Source: Epiperipatus broadwayi
Lineage: Eukaryota > Onychophora > Udeonychophora > Euonychophora > Peripatidae
Assembly (NCBI GenBank): GCA_028023455.1
Contig: JAQFVV010012441.1
Coordinates: 3,349,911-3,413,910 of the forward strand
Direction: 5' to 3'
DNA length: 64,000 nt
The notes beneath the pieces are model-generated. The model did no database searches and was not told where the DNA came from. It saw only the letters and a list, made by a program, of their open reading frames with translations. Shown here one piece after another: positions 48,958 through 61,193 of this stretch; the first letter of the stretch is position 1, and each line of letters begins with the position of its first letter. Made by a program: the position numbers and the translations under genes.

Positions 48958-49390
48958 TAAGTATAGAGGATTTGAACTCAGATTTTCAGGCACCCTTCAA
49001 CTATCCACACTATCTCATACAACTGATACACATGACCACACACATGTAGAAAAGATTAATAATCACCAATGTACGTATTTCATTCTAAACCAGCACTCAT
49101 CAGTTGGTCCAGACTATCATCTCTCACACATATATATAATCAATGCTCAGTTTATATTAAGGTATTAAGGTATGAAGATTTGCTATCTTAATATAAACTG
49201 AGCATTGATTATATATATGTGTGAGAGATGATAGTCTGGACCAACTGATGAGTGCTGGTTTAGCATGAAATACGTATATTGGTGATTATTAATCTTTTCT
49301 ACATGTGTGTGGTCATGTGTATCAGTTGTATGAGATAGTGTGGATAGTTGAAGGGTGCTTGAAAATCTGGGTTCAAATCCTCTATACTTA
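48958..49390. mobile_element. Foldback element with nearly perfect 204-bp arms
   Basis: The left arm 48958-49161 and right arm 49187-49390 are reverse complements with only a few mismatches, separated by 25 bp. The ends read TAAGTATAGAGGATTTGAAC. The arms share the family's body with 10647-11160 (AACCAGCA, CAGTTGGTCCAGA, CACACATATATA, ATCAATGCTCAGTTTATATT). The near identity of the arms suggests a young element or one homogenised by gene conversion. The 83-codon plus-strand frame inside the left arm is incidental. Confidence 0.88.
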
Positions 49391-49439
49391 AAAATAAATA
49401 ATCTTTTATTTACATATTTAGCTTTATATTGAAACAGAC

Positions 49440-51930
49440 AGATCGAAGAACCGATTGTCGTTTCATGTGTTTTAAGTACGGTAATTCGAACTACTATCCG
49501 CCCGCAGTGAGATTTGTCTATTGTCAGTCATAATAAAAAAATTAGTTATATATTTTATGTTTCGTAAATCAATATGTAACATTCCGTATATAAATGTCAC
49601 AAACCATGAAATAATATTCGTGTGTGCGTGGTTGTGAATTTATATCAATTTAATTTAAAGTTCATTGCGGGCGTGTTTGTTTGAATTTTGGTTTTTTTAA
49701 AATTGTACAAAGTTGTTTAAAAATACTGATCAAAAGTCAAATTCCTTTGATCAGTGTTTTTAATTAAAATCTAAATTACACAAATGTACAGAGTAATTAA
49801 ATTGTATTCGAAATGAGATAAGAAATGTATATTTGTAATTACCGTGTCAATTTAAAAATTGCGTACTAAAGTAAAAGAACAATGGGAATGGATAATTAAT
49901 GTTGTATGGTCAAGCTGGATGGCTGGAAGCTAGAGAAAGTAGGCGGAGCTTAAACACAAAACCAGGCGGAAAGGTCAATAGTGGCCATCTTAGAGAAAAA
50001 CTTATTCTAACTTTTGACGTGGTTGAGAGAGGTAGTCTTAAGACAGCACTGCAGCTGCTAAAATGATTCCTATAACTTTGTTAAGAAGCTCACTGGTAAA
50101 CCGCAATGTTGATGGGCTAAGTGCCAGGAGCTGATTTCTGTCCTGCCAAAGTGAATCTTCGTGCCGCTGACTGATCATGTTGTATGTGCTTCATAGTTTC
50201 CAGCTTCCAATCTCCAAATTGACAATGCCTTGCAAATAACTTTCAAAATGCGCGCCTACGTTCGTCGGAAATATCAATCGGGAAAAGCCAAGCCGGATGA
50301 AGAAAGAAGAGTAACTGTGTTACACGAACTTTTAACTTTCTCCCGAGCTTAATGTTGTCAATCAGATAAATTACATGTAAGTTTTATGTCATTTATAATG
50401 CTATTGTTTAACCTGTCAGTAAATTTTCTTTTCTTTTAATCCTCCGCTCTAGTCTTTAGAAATAAGTTATAAAATTTGTAATTAATAGTAATAATAATCA
50501 AAATGAATGCATTTATATTTCTTTTGTTGCTTATTCTCTAAACAAACGATGCCAATAGTAATATTTCCCAACTCTGTGTAAAACTAGTGTACAATAATGA
50601 TCAAGTTATTTTAAAAGTAATTTCGTTTTCTGAATTAAATATTCTTTTATCTTTCGAGTTGGTAAATGTTAAATCACTCTTATTATTCTATTTTAAGTTG
50701 TCATATAATTGCAATCTAAGGTTCAATTTTAAATATATATATATTGGTTTCAAAGTGTTATATTAATGTCATGTCTGATATGAGAGATAACTCACTGTAT
50801 AATTTGATACTATCGCTACCGCCTGTCAACCTGGGGGGGTTTAGGGGTTTCAGAGTAAACTTAATCAATTATTGTTTTCGCGGTCAGTTGAATTCCGCTA
50901 TATTTTATTGGGATAAGGATCTCAGCCTGTGGCGTAGAAATAAACGAATAGATTCCAGGTTTTGTATAATTTCTTTTAAAAATCCACTTCAAGTACTCGT
51001 CCTTATGTCTGTGGCAATGCCTTCCCTTCGCTGAAGTTAGTGTCTCGCCGTACTACCATATGGGAAAGAAAGCAATTCTTTTCCAGGTAATCTCTTGGAT
51101 CACCGGAGTTCGAAATGACTCCGGCTGGTTGTAGTGTCCCGGAGCTACTTGGGGGCATTAAGCCTTGTCAAAGTACAAGCCGCCCGGTATTCCGTTGATG
51201 CACCGCAATTGATTACTGTAGGGCTCTTGAATATAGGCAACCACCAGTACATCTATCTTCCATGCCGTATTTATATAAAACCACATCCAACTGTTCGTCT
51301 ACGTAACGGCTCGAGTCTATTCGAATAAAATGAGTTAATAAATAATCTTTAGATAAATATTTTTTCAATGCTCAAATACTCTGATTCTCTTAGCCACCCC
51401 TCAATCATTTAACTACACAGCTATTGGCATGAGTTTGTTCACCAAATAAAATGATTACTAAAGACTAGTAGCCAAATACAAGAGGATTCATGAACGTCTT
51501 ACCGTACTGTTGAATGCTATGTTTATATGCTTATATTTCTATTTTCTTATTAAACAATTTATTTAATATAATTTTGTGTCCTCCACCTTATTACTCTCCA
51601 AGTCTATTTAACCATTTACTGTCTGTCTTGGCAACTTAAATATATACGTTACATGAATGACCGTTCCAATAATTTAGAGTATAATAAATATATATATCAT
51701 TAACTGTAAGAATTAGTCTATGTTCTGAGATGAGCTAGAAAAGGGATAACCCCGTGCTGGTATAAAGTCATCATCGGTTAGTCATACCGGGGTTTGGGTT
51801 TGAATTTAGTTGGCGTTTTGGAATTTATTCTTAAACGTGGACTGGGTTTGAACTCGGGTACTGTGTATGAGTAAGCGTGGTGGATTTATACCGGTACAAT
51901 ATGTACAGACCTACTCTCAAGGTACAGACT
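49440..51930 (+). promoter_or_regulatory. CpG-containing GC-richer block, candidate promoter region
   Basis: CpG dinucleotides become frequent and G+C rises compared with the rest of the window, with no recognisable repeat. A GGCCATCTT (YY1-like) motif at about 49983 lies some 80 bp before a short ATG frame with a splice-donor-like GTAAAC. Another donor, CAT|GTAAGT, is at 50377. Two longer plus-strand frames (50744-51034, 51134-51328) show no recognisable motif. A promoter with a first exon of a + strand gene would explain the block, but an unrecognised repeat with higher GC would too. Confidence 0.35.
50063..50134 (+). CDS. Possible first coding exon or short ORF
   Basis: ATG opens a 23-codon frame, MIPITLLRSSLVNRNVDGLS and on to a stop. 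The N-terminus is hydrophobic with spaced Arg and Ser and no acidic residue until Asp16, the look of a mitochondrial targeting sequence. A GTAAAC donor after CTG at 50095 would make the coding part of a first exon. No downstream exon was recognised. It is speculative. Confidence 0.2.
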   Translation: MIPITLLRSSLVNRNVDGLSARS

Positions 51931-52791
51931 TAATTTAATGCCGATTTAGTACACATTCGATGCCATTTTGAATTTTATATCACCCAAAATCCCCACTGAC
52001 ACATTCAAGTGATAAATGACATCGATTATCTACAGCATACTACTCATGAAATCATATTATATAACAATTGTACTTTATTTTTAAATTTAATGTATTTATA
52101 ATCACCTAGTCAATTTAAATTAATCAGTGTTCTTCTAGTTAAGAAACAAAATATTGAAAAAAAAAATTTTAACTAGTTTTTGGTCAACACAAGTGCATAT
52201 ACCACTTAACCCTTTGAAAACCAGGCGGCCATCTTTAATTTTTAAAAAAATTTACCCTAACTCTAATAACTTAGATATTTTGTGTTTGAATGTAATAAAT
52301 ATATAAAAATAATGTTGTAAAAGCAAGTACATATATGAAAGAATATAATGAAGCTGTTAAAATAATCATTTCATAAAGAAAAAGTTAAAAAAAAATAATA
52401 TTTATAACAGATTTAAGAATGTTTGTTTTTACACTGATTCACAAATCCTAAATTTTGAAATTCAAATGATAAAATGACACTTTCATAAACAGCTTCTTCA
52501 CATTCCTCACAAATTTACAAAAAAAATGATGTATTGGAAGTCTTACCTGAGGTAATTTTTCCCTGAGAAAATTACTAAAACAGCTGACTTGCTGTGATCC
52601 ATTTTCATTCCACAGCCAGATATGTTCAGTTTTGTAAATTATCTGTAAAAATATGAATGGTTTTTAGTGGAGAAAAAAGTAATAGAACAGTGTAATTCAA
52701 AAATAAATAAATAAACACATAAAAATAAAATGAATAAAAATAAATCAATAAAGATAATTTTTTATTATTATTAACAATGATTACATGTGTG

Positions 52792-53200
52792 GAAGAAAGA
52801 CTAAGTTCAAATACATGGCACTATAACACGGAGTGGATGGATTGATGAAGTCAGAAACCGTGTACAAAATATCCTATATTACATGAAATTCCAGTTGTGT
52901 AGCATAAACTTGTATATAAATATATTTATTATTTTGCATAAAAGATATGAAGAAAGGCTGAGTTCAAATACATGGCACTATAATACAGAATGGATGGATT
53001 GATGGAACCAGAAAGTGTGTATAAATATCCTATATTACATGAAATTCCAGTTGTGTAGCATGAACTTGTATATAAATATATTTATTATTTTGCATAAAAA
53101 ATATGAAGAAAGGCTGAGTTCAAATACATGGCACTGTAACAATAACTGGATAGATTGAAGAAGCCAGAAAATTTATACAATATCCTATATTACTTGCCTA
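52792..53200. repeat. Three-unit tandem repeat, period 156-157 bp
   Basis: Units begin GAAGAAAG(A/G)CT(A/G)AGTTCAA at 52792, 52949 and 53105. The first two are nearly identical over their full length, the third is truncated and diverged. Confidence 0.85.
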
Positions 53201-53359
53201 AAATTGACACAAATCAATTGAGGGTCATAACTTTAGCACTCATGCAATAATTCGTCCATAAATTCAAACTTGGTCATGCATGATACACTATTCATATTTA
53301 TAATCATGCCAAAAAATGCATTAGCTCACGCAGTGACAGATACCCCAGTCCCCAACTTT

Positions 53360-53705
53360 TTTCCATTCTACAGCATATTTATTTGAAAATATTATAATTT
53401 ATTATTCTATAGCATATTTATTTATTTCAGTACATCGAAAATATTATAATTTATTATTATATAACATATTTATTTGTTTCAGTAAATAGAAAATATTATA
53501 ATTTATAAAAAATATATATATATAAAAGTAATTACATACTCGCGAATGTTATCAAAAAACGTTTATTTGTTTCATTACATCGAAAATATTATAATTTATT
53601 ATTATATAACATATTTATTTGTTTTAGTAAATATAAAATATTATAATTTATAAAAAAAAATATATAAAAAAAAGTAATTACATACCCTTGAACGTTATCC
53701 AAAAA
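53360..53705. repeat. AT-rich tandem repeat
   Basis: Repeated ATATTTATTTGTTTCAGTAA / GAAAATATTATAATTTAT words, with a larger duplicated block that includes AAAAGTAATTACATAC (about 53526 and 53671). Confidence 0.7.
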
Positions 53706-54669
53706 CGTAATTTGAGAAGAGAGCCCAGGATCATGGACAACTTCAACGGAAAATCACAATAAAATCTTCAGTAATTGATCCAACAATTCTGGAATAACTT
53801 TTTTACGATAAATAAAATGAGAAAAATCAAAAAAAAAAAAAAATTTTAGGTACACTTTGCTAAAAATATTCATAAAAAATCTAAAAATTGTCGTACAGAA
53901 AAAATTCTTAGAGTTTCAGGTAGATATTGAAATGGCGCAAAGAATGACGTATTGCGCGTATGTGTGATGTTTACCGTTTACGCGTAAACTCAGCTCAAAA
54001 TAGAAATTTCTAGACAAGTCGTACAAAAGTCGTTCTGGTTGTCAAAGGGTTTTAAATATGTATTAACTAATTACTAAAAACAATATTAATAAGATTATGG
54101 TATTTATATTACTTTTTAAAAAATTAAAAAACCATCAAGTGATCAACAGTAGCGAACAAAGAATTTTTGATAAGAAAAAACTAAAATTCTATTATTTGTA
54201 AAAATAATATGCTGTATTTCATATTTTATATTAATGAAAAGTAAGTTAATTAGATTTTTTTATTTTTTTTTTTAAAGTAGAAAACGTAAATTGCCTTTTG
54301 ATTTTTTTTTATAGACTTACAATAAACATAAATTGCATTTTGATTTTTGAAAGATTTATGTAAATTATGGTAAAACATATTAATGCAAAGTATTTACTCA
54401 CATTATTTGATTTTGATTTTTTATTAAATGTTAAATGTTGATCAAAATTAGTAATTTGATTTTTAAATACTCGATGACAATTGCAAACGTTGCATTTTGA
54501 TATTTTAATTAATGATGAAATTTGATTTTGTAACCATCTTTTTTCAAACCACATGTTGATAATCAATGTCATTTATCACTTGAATGTGTCAGCAGGGATT
54601 TTGGGTGAGTTATAAAATTCAAAATGGTGTCAAGCGCATACTATATCGGTACTCTTAATTTATTACTAC

Positions 54670-56215
54670 ATTTTAAACTTATCAGGTGGTTTACTTTTAT
54701 GTTTACATGGAATGTCGAGAACTTTTTTCTTCTTCCTTTGAAGTAGTTCTGCCTTCTTTTTCCTCATGTACAAATACCTGTTTATTATCAATTACTTTAA
54801 CTTAGTCTGAATCAGTAATTAAATCTGCCAATAAAAAATCTTTTTTTTCTCTATTTCTTTCTCTAAGGAGTTATTTAAATGAATATCTGGCAAAGTATCC
54901 TCGTAATAATGGTGGAGGCGTTTAACATGTCTTTTCAAGTCCCATCCATTCTGTAATTTTACTATTCTTATATCCTTCGATATTACTTTCACTTTTCTCC
55001 AGGTATCCATTTTCAATTAAACATGTCATGTATCCATATTTTTTCTCCTACTAAGAACTTGCCCCAATTTTGAACTTTATTACTTTTACAAGTAGGTGAT
55101 GTAACTAGCTTTGTTAATTTTGTCCAAGGAGTTCTAGATTTTTTCCCCACCCAATTTACTATAGCTGCATTATTTAAAGTTCTGGAGTTTAACAAGTTTT
55201 CACATTTATGTGAATACACAGTGATTGGAACCAAATTTCTTCATAACAATAGACTGAAATTTTTATTAACTACACAAAGTGTCAGCCAATTCACAATAGA
55301 AGTTAATTTTACATGCACTACCATTTTTCCTCGAATATCAATTTTATTACATTTTATGTATATAACCATCACATCTGTATTTTGAAGTGTTATATTCCTT
55401 TTACATTTTCTGCTAATTTTAATCCAATCTCTGTGAGATATCATTGACAGACTGGCTTTGCTATCCACTTCCATTTTTATCATTTAATTGCAAATAACTG
55501 TCTAAAAATATGTGATCCATTTTGCTGCCATTCAACCACTTTATATTAACATTCTTATAATTTAATTTTCCTTCAGATTTATAGTCCGGTTTTCTGAAGT
55601 CAATACCTCTGCTCTCACTAAAATGACAGACTGCTGCTAAAGGATTTTTTTGTCACATTTTCTACACTTTTTATTTGTATGTTTACACTTATTTTTAGAT
55701 CTGCCACAACAATAGCACTTTAACTCTTTTCTACGGGTCTCTGTAATAAGTTTCGCTACTTTTTGAAAAAATGTAGCAAAATTTTCCCTGACTGTTGTGG
55801 CTCTATAAACTCTAACCAACAAATTATTTTGTAAACCTTCTTGTACGACACGTTTCTCCACAGCTCTTTTATTACTTAAGTCATGATTGCTCATCAATAC
55901 TTTTTGGATATTCTCATCCTATAAGAGTTGTTTCAGTAATACATCATTTATTTCCAGACCAAAATCACAGTGTTTAGCCAGCTTCATTACAGCTAAATCA
56001 TAGTCCATGTATTTTTCTTATGGTAATTGTATTTGGTTTCTCAATCTCAGACTATATCACATGCATATCTCATTATGCCTTGATCTTAAATTTAGTATCA
56101 TTGTTAGCTTTTCTTATTTGTTCCAGAAAATTGTGGTACAGATCTATGTATGTAGATATATCTAATTTGTTTTGTGATAAACCATATTTTTTTGTTATTA
56201 ATTCGTAATATTAAA
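54670..56215 (-). pseudogene. Ty3/gypsy retrotransposon remnant with internal deletion
   Basis: Minus-strand pieces occur in retrotransposon order. The gag end at 55897-55637 has a Cys-rich knuckle-like region (CYCCGRSKNKCKH, then CRKC). The protease at 55483-55241 has MEVDSKASLSMIS, where a retropepsin has DSGAS; the glycine is lost. Next come integrase C-terminal pieces at 55234-54819: an NAAIVNWVG-type block, FLVGEKIWIHD, and WDLKRHVKRLHHY near the usual end. Between protease and integrase end, reverse transcriptase, RNase H and the integrase core are absent: the two parts abut near 55240. Gag upstream of 55900 is degraded. No LTRs were found. It cannot function. Left of it lies the inverted-repeat element. 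Confidence 0.78.
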
Positions 56216-56870
56216 TTTTTACTAACTTAAAATTCAACATCAGATACAATCTTTATGCTTTAAAATGTCATGCATTCTTTATATGAATCAAAGTATTATG
56301 CTAAAAAAAACTATGTTAGATAATCAGAAATGTGAGGAGTGGTTGATGTGAATAAATAGAATAACGAAGTCAGACCATCTGGGGAGATCCTCATACTGAA
56401 ATTAAAATTACATTTAAAATAAATAAAAGATGAAGTTGTTCAAAAAACTTTTTGTACATATGTACAAACCTTATAATCCCAAAAGCTTATGTTATCTAAA
56501 TTCTGTCCCGTGAAACTCAACAGATTTGGATTTTACATTATCCGCTATTTGATATATGTAGTCATTTCAGCAAATGTGACTGTTTTACTGTGACTGTTTT
56601 ACTTCAACTGTATTTCATCAAATAAATTGGTGTATTAAAGTATGGTCAATAAGATTATTTAAATAAACTCACTCCCACAAGATTTAGTCATGATATACTT
56701 TATATGTAATATTTAAATAGAAATCTCTCTAATTACACTTATATATATATATTGTACTAGGATAAGCGAACAGAAACCGTTCACTTTATCATATGACGCG
56801 GAAAGTACTATTTTACTTCATAGTAAAAACAGTACACAAGTTTTTTTGTAAAAATAAAGTTAAAAGCTAT
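56216..56870. other. Non-coding AT-rich DNA
   Basis: No gene is supported; some of it may be gypsy gag or LTR that is too decayed to recognise. Confidence 0.4.
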
Positions 56871-56877
56871 ATAAATT

Positions 56878-57357
56878 GTAACGGTCAGAATCGTGTGTTC
56901 AGCCAACAAGATTCAGAGACTCAGCATAAGTACATCAAACCCAGCATGTTTGGGATATGGTAGTCGTGAAACACTACTAGGCTTTAACCTATTTGCCAGT
57001 GCTCCAAAATCTCCACTACCCGATCAACACTTCTGATGCTACTAATAGTGATCAATTCTCTTCAGTGCTGGTGGTCAGGGTGGAACAAGGACTCTAAGAA
57101 TTTAATCTCGGCCTCAGTCATAAATTAGTTACTAAATCAATTGAATCATATACTAACTGGTTCTCATAAGACTCTTAATACTTTGACAATGCCCATAATA
57201 CCATTTTAATATACTTCAGGAGTTATGAGCAGACTCATAGATCACTTAATTAGGTGTAGATATAATTGAGTGGATGTGGTGAATCATAAAAAGACCCTGA
57301 CGAATATATAAACACAAATATATATATATATATAATTTATTAATAACAAATTCAATG
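56878..57357. repeat. Diverged relative of the 57.5-kb insertion's 5' end
   Basis: It starts TGTAACGGTCAGAATCGTGT and contains CAACACTTCTGATG about 150 bp on; the insertion at 57499 starts TGTACCAGTCAGAATTGTAT and has the same CAACACTTCTGATG word at a like distance. Both run into A+T-rich sequence with TTTATT(A/G)A. They look like two copies of one unnamed family in direct orientation. Confidence 0.5.
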
Positions 57358-57498
57358 AGATATACGTTAACAATGATAACAACATTTGGATATTAGTACA
57401 CATTAAGAGCATTACAAATGAACTACATGTTAACAATCATAACCATATTTGGATACCAGTATCAGTATGACACTATAAGAGCATTACAAATGAACTAT
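57358..57498. repeat. Minisatellite, left part
   Basis: Two degenerate units of about 65 bp with GTTAACAAT.ATAAC, ATTTGGATA(T/C)(T/C)AGTA and AGAGCATTACAAATGAACTA. The array continues at 60578-60845 after the insertion. Confidence 0.75.
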
Positions 57499-60400
57499 TG
57501 TACCAGTCAGAATTGTATGTTCGTCTAACAAGAATTAGCATCTAAGCAAAAGTACCTAGAGTTCAATCATATGCGAGATACGCAGGTCAGGAATACTCAT
57601 GAACTCCGCCCTATTGCCCATTTCCCAAATCTATAACATTATGAACAACACTTCTGATGATAGCAAACGAAATTTCTAACAATTCCCGTCCCAGAGCGTC
57701 AGCAGAGACACAAGAGATCTAATGATTAACTAAAGGATGACGCAATATAATGACAGATGTGCAAGCATGAATTAATAAAATGTCCAAAGAATAGATTATT
57801 AACTATGAGTTTATTGAAAATAATATTAATAACGCAATGAAATTAGTATATGAGCAAATGGATATAAAGAATTAAACACGTCATGAATCTGATTACACAT
57901 GATGAATACTCTATCTGGATTTCGCATAATATTTACTTGTGCATTGCATACTGACCTTAGCAACATAACTTACGTGTTGATGGATATGCAAATACCAAAT
58001 ACACATATCAATGAAAATAGTAATTAATCAAAACGATGCGGCTTAATATGCTAATGTAAGATCTAAGATTTACGGGGCTTCTATTACGCTATGATATTTT
58101 AAATAACAAATAATCTAATGGATTTCAATAATTATACATGGGGTTTCTATCATGAACGTGATGATAATTTAAACAACAAATAGCTTAATGAATTTTAATA
58201 ATTATACATGGATTTTATCATAATTATATTCAACTACAGATTAATTATATTGGAAATTATAAAATGTATTCAACATTTACGATTAATGTTTGAATAGAAA
58301 AGAGCATAGCTATTTCTACATTCAGTCACATGATCTGACTTTTATAGGCTTTATTAGAAGTTAATTCTCAACGTATTTAATGTGGTTTAACGAGAGGGTG
58401 GATAGCGCTAATAGGCTATAACCCATGATAGGGCTAGCTAAATTTATATAACATGGATACTTGGGATATTTTAAGAAATCATAGCATTACGACTTACAGA
58501 CGAATAAAACATATGAGGAAATATAAATGATAGCGTGCGGACCGAATGATAACGTAAGGAAAGATGAGAAGCTTCATCAACTTGATAATAAAAATATATG
58601 AGCTCATCTGCGCTTGTGACAGATGGCATCCGAAGACGTGGTTGGCAAGATACTATGGTTCCGAGAAATCCGAATGTTAACCCATAATAGAGCTTACTGC
58701 AACCAAACACAACCATTGGAGTTGGGGCCTCCACACTCCGCCAAGAAATGTGCTTTAAATATTCTGGTAATGAATGAAAGTATGACAAAGCAACATTTTG
58801 ATTGATGAACGTTATCATCGAGACGCATCACGAAGGCTTTCAGGTCTGTATTAACACTAATTTATTATGGCCTTATAGAGTAAGTAAGCCTAGCGTAATG
58901 AAATGATAAAATATAAGCAATCACAAAAAGGGCACACAATTTGCCTAAAAGATTATTTAGAATATCAATAATAAAAATGAAAATTAGGATTCCCTTCATT
59001 AAACGCATATTAATACATTTGAAAAATTATTTACTTAAATTATCGTTAGATGGTGGGCTAATTATATACTGAATCACCAACTAAAGGTAAGGATCTGAAC
59101 TTCAATTTATTCAATACTAACTTTACTTAATATTAAATCAATAGTGTGAAATAATAGTTAATAATATATTTGAAATGATAACGGATAGCATGGTATAAAT
59201 TAATAAAAACAGTTTAGGAATATTTTTCAACCAGGCGAATTTTTATAAATTAGTAAGAAAGCTTACGTTTACGATTTAAAATTCCATAATGGCGGAATAG
59301 TAAAATACGATAAGGTTGATTCACCAGATTGAATTATTAGCATATTAAAATGGGTATGATTAACATAATATCAAATTAAAACTTGCCGCATTTAAAAATA
59401 ATAAGACAGTAAGAGTGAAAACCCAGCAATCGAGTTTAGAAAATCAAATAATAAAATTTATATATTAAAGCAAAAAGAAAAGTCATTGTTTAAGCAGTTA
59501 ATAATCGGCTTGGCATTACCGATAGAAAAATAAGCAATTACATTTTAAAGAAAATAAAGAGTACAAAATGGAAATATTACAAAGATATACTTTAGGTGAA
59601 ATAACTTTACATAGTTAGAGGTTGAATTTTACAGTTTACGACTAATAAAAAATATTTAGATGAAAGTTTTTAGAGTTCATATTGCGGCGGGGAATTACCT
59701 TTCTGTTGGATGATTTGATGGCCGTGTACACACGTGTTAAGTTCATTTTTGGAGAAATAAAGTCAATTTGGCATAATTTTGGCAAAATAGTGGTTAACAT
59801 CCTTTCCTAGTATATTTTATAGTTCATTTTGGCAGCATTCATGAGGCGATGGCTTATGAGTACATTGGCATGGATCCGATCTTAGAGAGATCGGGGAAGC
59901 AAATTTTCTTTCTACTCACAATCCATTTGGAAATTTTGAGTGGCGTAGATTCGTTCTACAACTACTTTTAGAACTCAAATGCAGAGTCTTTTAGCTGGAA
60001 AATGCAGTTGTATTTATACTCATTTTAACTGCCTCTGGTAATCCCCGGATGTCCGCTAACAGTCAACAGTGATACCTCTAATTTTAAAATATGAACAAGA
60101 TAAAATTCAAGAAAGCCGGTCTTAATTTATTTCGAGCTGAAAATAGACCTGCAGGATAAATTTTAAGTAAGGTGAATTTTCAAAATAAACCTATGTCAAA
60201 ATAAAAAATCTTTTCTGAATTTAAAATAAGGCACGTCTTTTGTTTGCTAATTTTGCGTTACTCTCTCGAACCTCCTCTCAAATAAAAATACATTACTAAA
60301 AATATATATATAATATAAACGCTTTTAATAAAATTATGTTTATCTGTTACACACACACACATGCACGATTGTTTACCATGATAGAAATTTATATGTTTTA

Positions 60401-60577
60401 TAACTAAATCGATATTAAATGAGAATAAAGCTTAACAAAAAAATAAACAACCACGTGCATCTGTATACCTGCGCTCCCTAGTGATTTATTACACAGCTGA
60501 GTTTGAACCCCTGTTTGAAGGTTTCAAACATCACTAGACAGTGAAGCAAAATATGTGCAACAGATTTGACTGCTTCA
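57499..60577. mobile_element. 3.1-kb insertion splitting a minisatellite, family unknown
   Basis: The insert begins TGTACCAGTCAGAATTG and ends TTTGACTGCTTCA. CTAT precedes it (57495-57498) and follows it (60578-60581), and removing it rejoins GAACTAT and ATGTTAAC, which restores the minisatellite unit. TG...CA ends with a 4-bp duplication would fit an LTR (solo LTR or a non-coding LTR element), but 3.1 kb is long for a solo LTR and I see no internal direct terminal repeats. The ends also match imperfectly as inverted repeats (12 of 17). The interior is less AT-rich in places, with one minus-strand frame of 115 codons (58818-58471) that I do not recognise. Confidence 0.6.
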
Positions 60578-60845
60578 CTATATGTTAACAATCATAACAA
60601 TATTTGGATACCAGTATGATAATTATATAACAATGACAATAATACTTGGATATCAGTATGACACATTACAACTGAACTAAATGTTAGCACTGACAATAAT
60701 ATTTGGATATCAGGGTGATACATTACTGGTGAACTAAAGGTTAACAATAATAATACTTGGATATCAATAACAATATTTGGATTAACACATATAAGAGCAT
60801 TATAAATTAATTATATGTTAACAATTTCATCATAAAATATGCCAC
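60578..60845. repeat. Minisatellite, right part
   Basis: Several degenerate units of about 60 bp with the same (A/T)TTTGGATA(T/C)CAG and GTTAACAAT words as 57358-57498. Confidence 0.75.
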
Positions 60846-61193
60846 TATAAATGAATATGCTCAGCCAGAAATATATATAACACATGGATGTTTGTGCTTA
60901 CATACATAGAGGAGTTAAGTATCTTTTATTATATTTATTTTCAAAATTATATGAAACAACTTCTTTATTATTACATTTATTTCCAAAATATATAAAACAA
61001 ATTGGTGTGCATTTACACCCACATCGCAAAAGTTAAGTATCTTTATTATTATATTTATTTTATTAATCCCAGCAGGAGTTATGGTACAAATCATAATTCT
61101 AACTCCCTTTATTATTAACCATTACATTGTAAACATGGTTTATTCATCCCACACAACATTACTAACAAGCATGATTAATAAACCTAATTACAG
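60846..61193. other. Non-coding DNA with AATAAA-rich minus strand
   Basis: No gene is supported. Direct repeats of AGTTAAGTATCTTT.TTATTATATTTATTTT occur at about 60913 and 61030. The minus strand contains several AATAAA words that could serve as polyadenylation signals. Confidence 0.35.

Larger units (their letters stand above)
52210..54049. mobile_element. Possible piggyBac-type non-autonomous element
   Basis: The left end TTAA-CCCTTTGAAAACCAG and right end CTGGTTGTCAAAGGG-TT-TTAA are inverted repeats (14 of 15 matching) next to TTAA, the target of piggyBac transposons, whose ends commonly start CCCTTTG. Two extra T separate the right end from TTAA, so the boundary is not perfect. The interior is non-coding and contains tandem repeats. 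It lies inside the inverted-repeat element at 51940-54660. Confidence 0.5.
51940..54660. mobile_element. Inverted-repeat DNA element carrying a nested insertion
   Basis: Arms of about 100 bp at 51940-52040 and 54548-54660 are reverse complements: the blocks CATTTTGAATTTTATA, CACCCAAAATCCC and ACACATTCAAGTGATAAATG on the left have complements on the right. A minus-strand frame at 54572-54309 begins in the right arm and contains CNVCNC and a later FDQHL, which could be a decayed BED-type zinc finger, but this is weak. Without the nested insertion the element would be about 0.9 kb. Confidence 0.65.

Noticed and set aside
52792-53200. CRISPR-like array
   Set aside because: The units are contiguous 156-157-bp tandem repeats without unique spacers, in eukaryotic repeat DNA.
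58471-58818. 115-codon minus-strand frame as a gene
   Set aside because: No recognisable motif, inside an inserted repeat-like block, and an overlapping plus-strand frame is also open.
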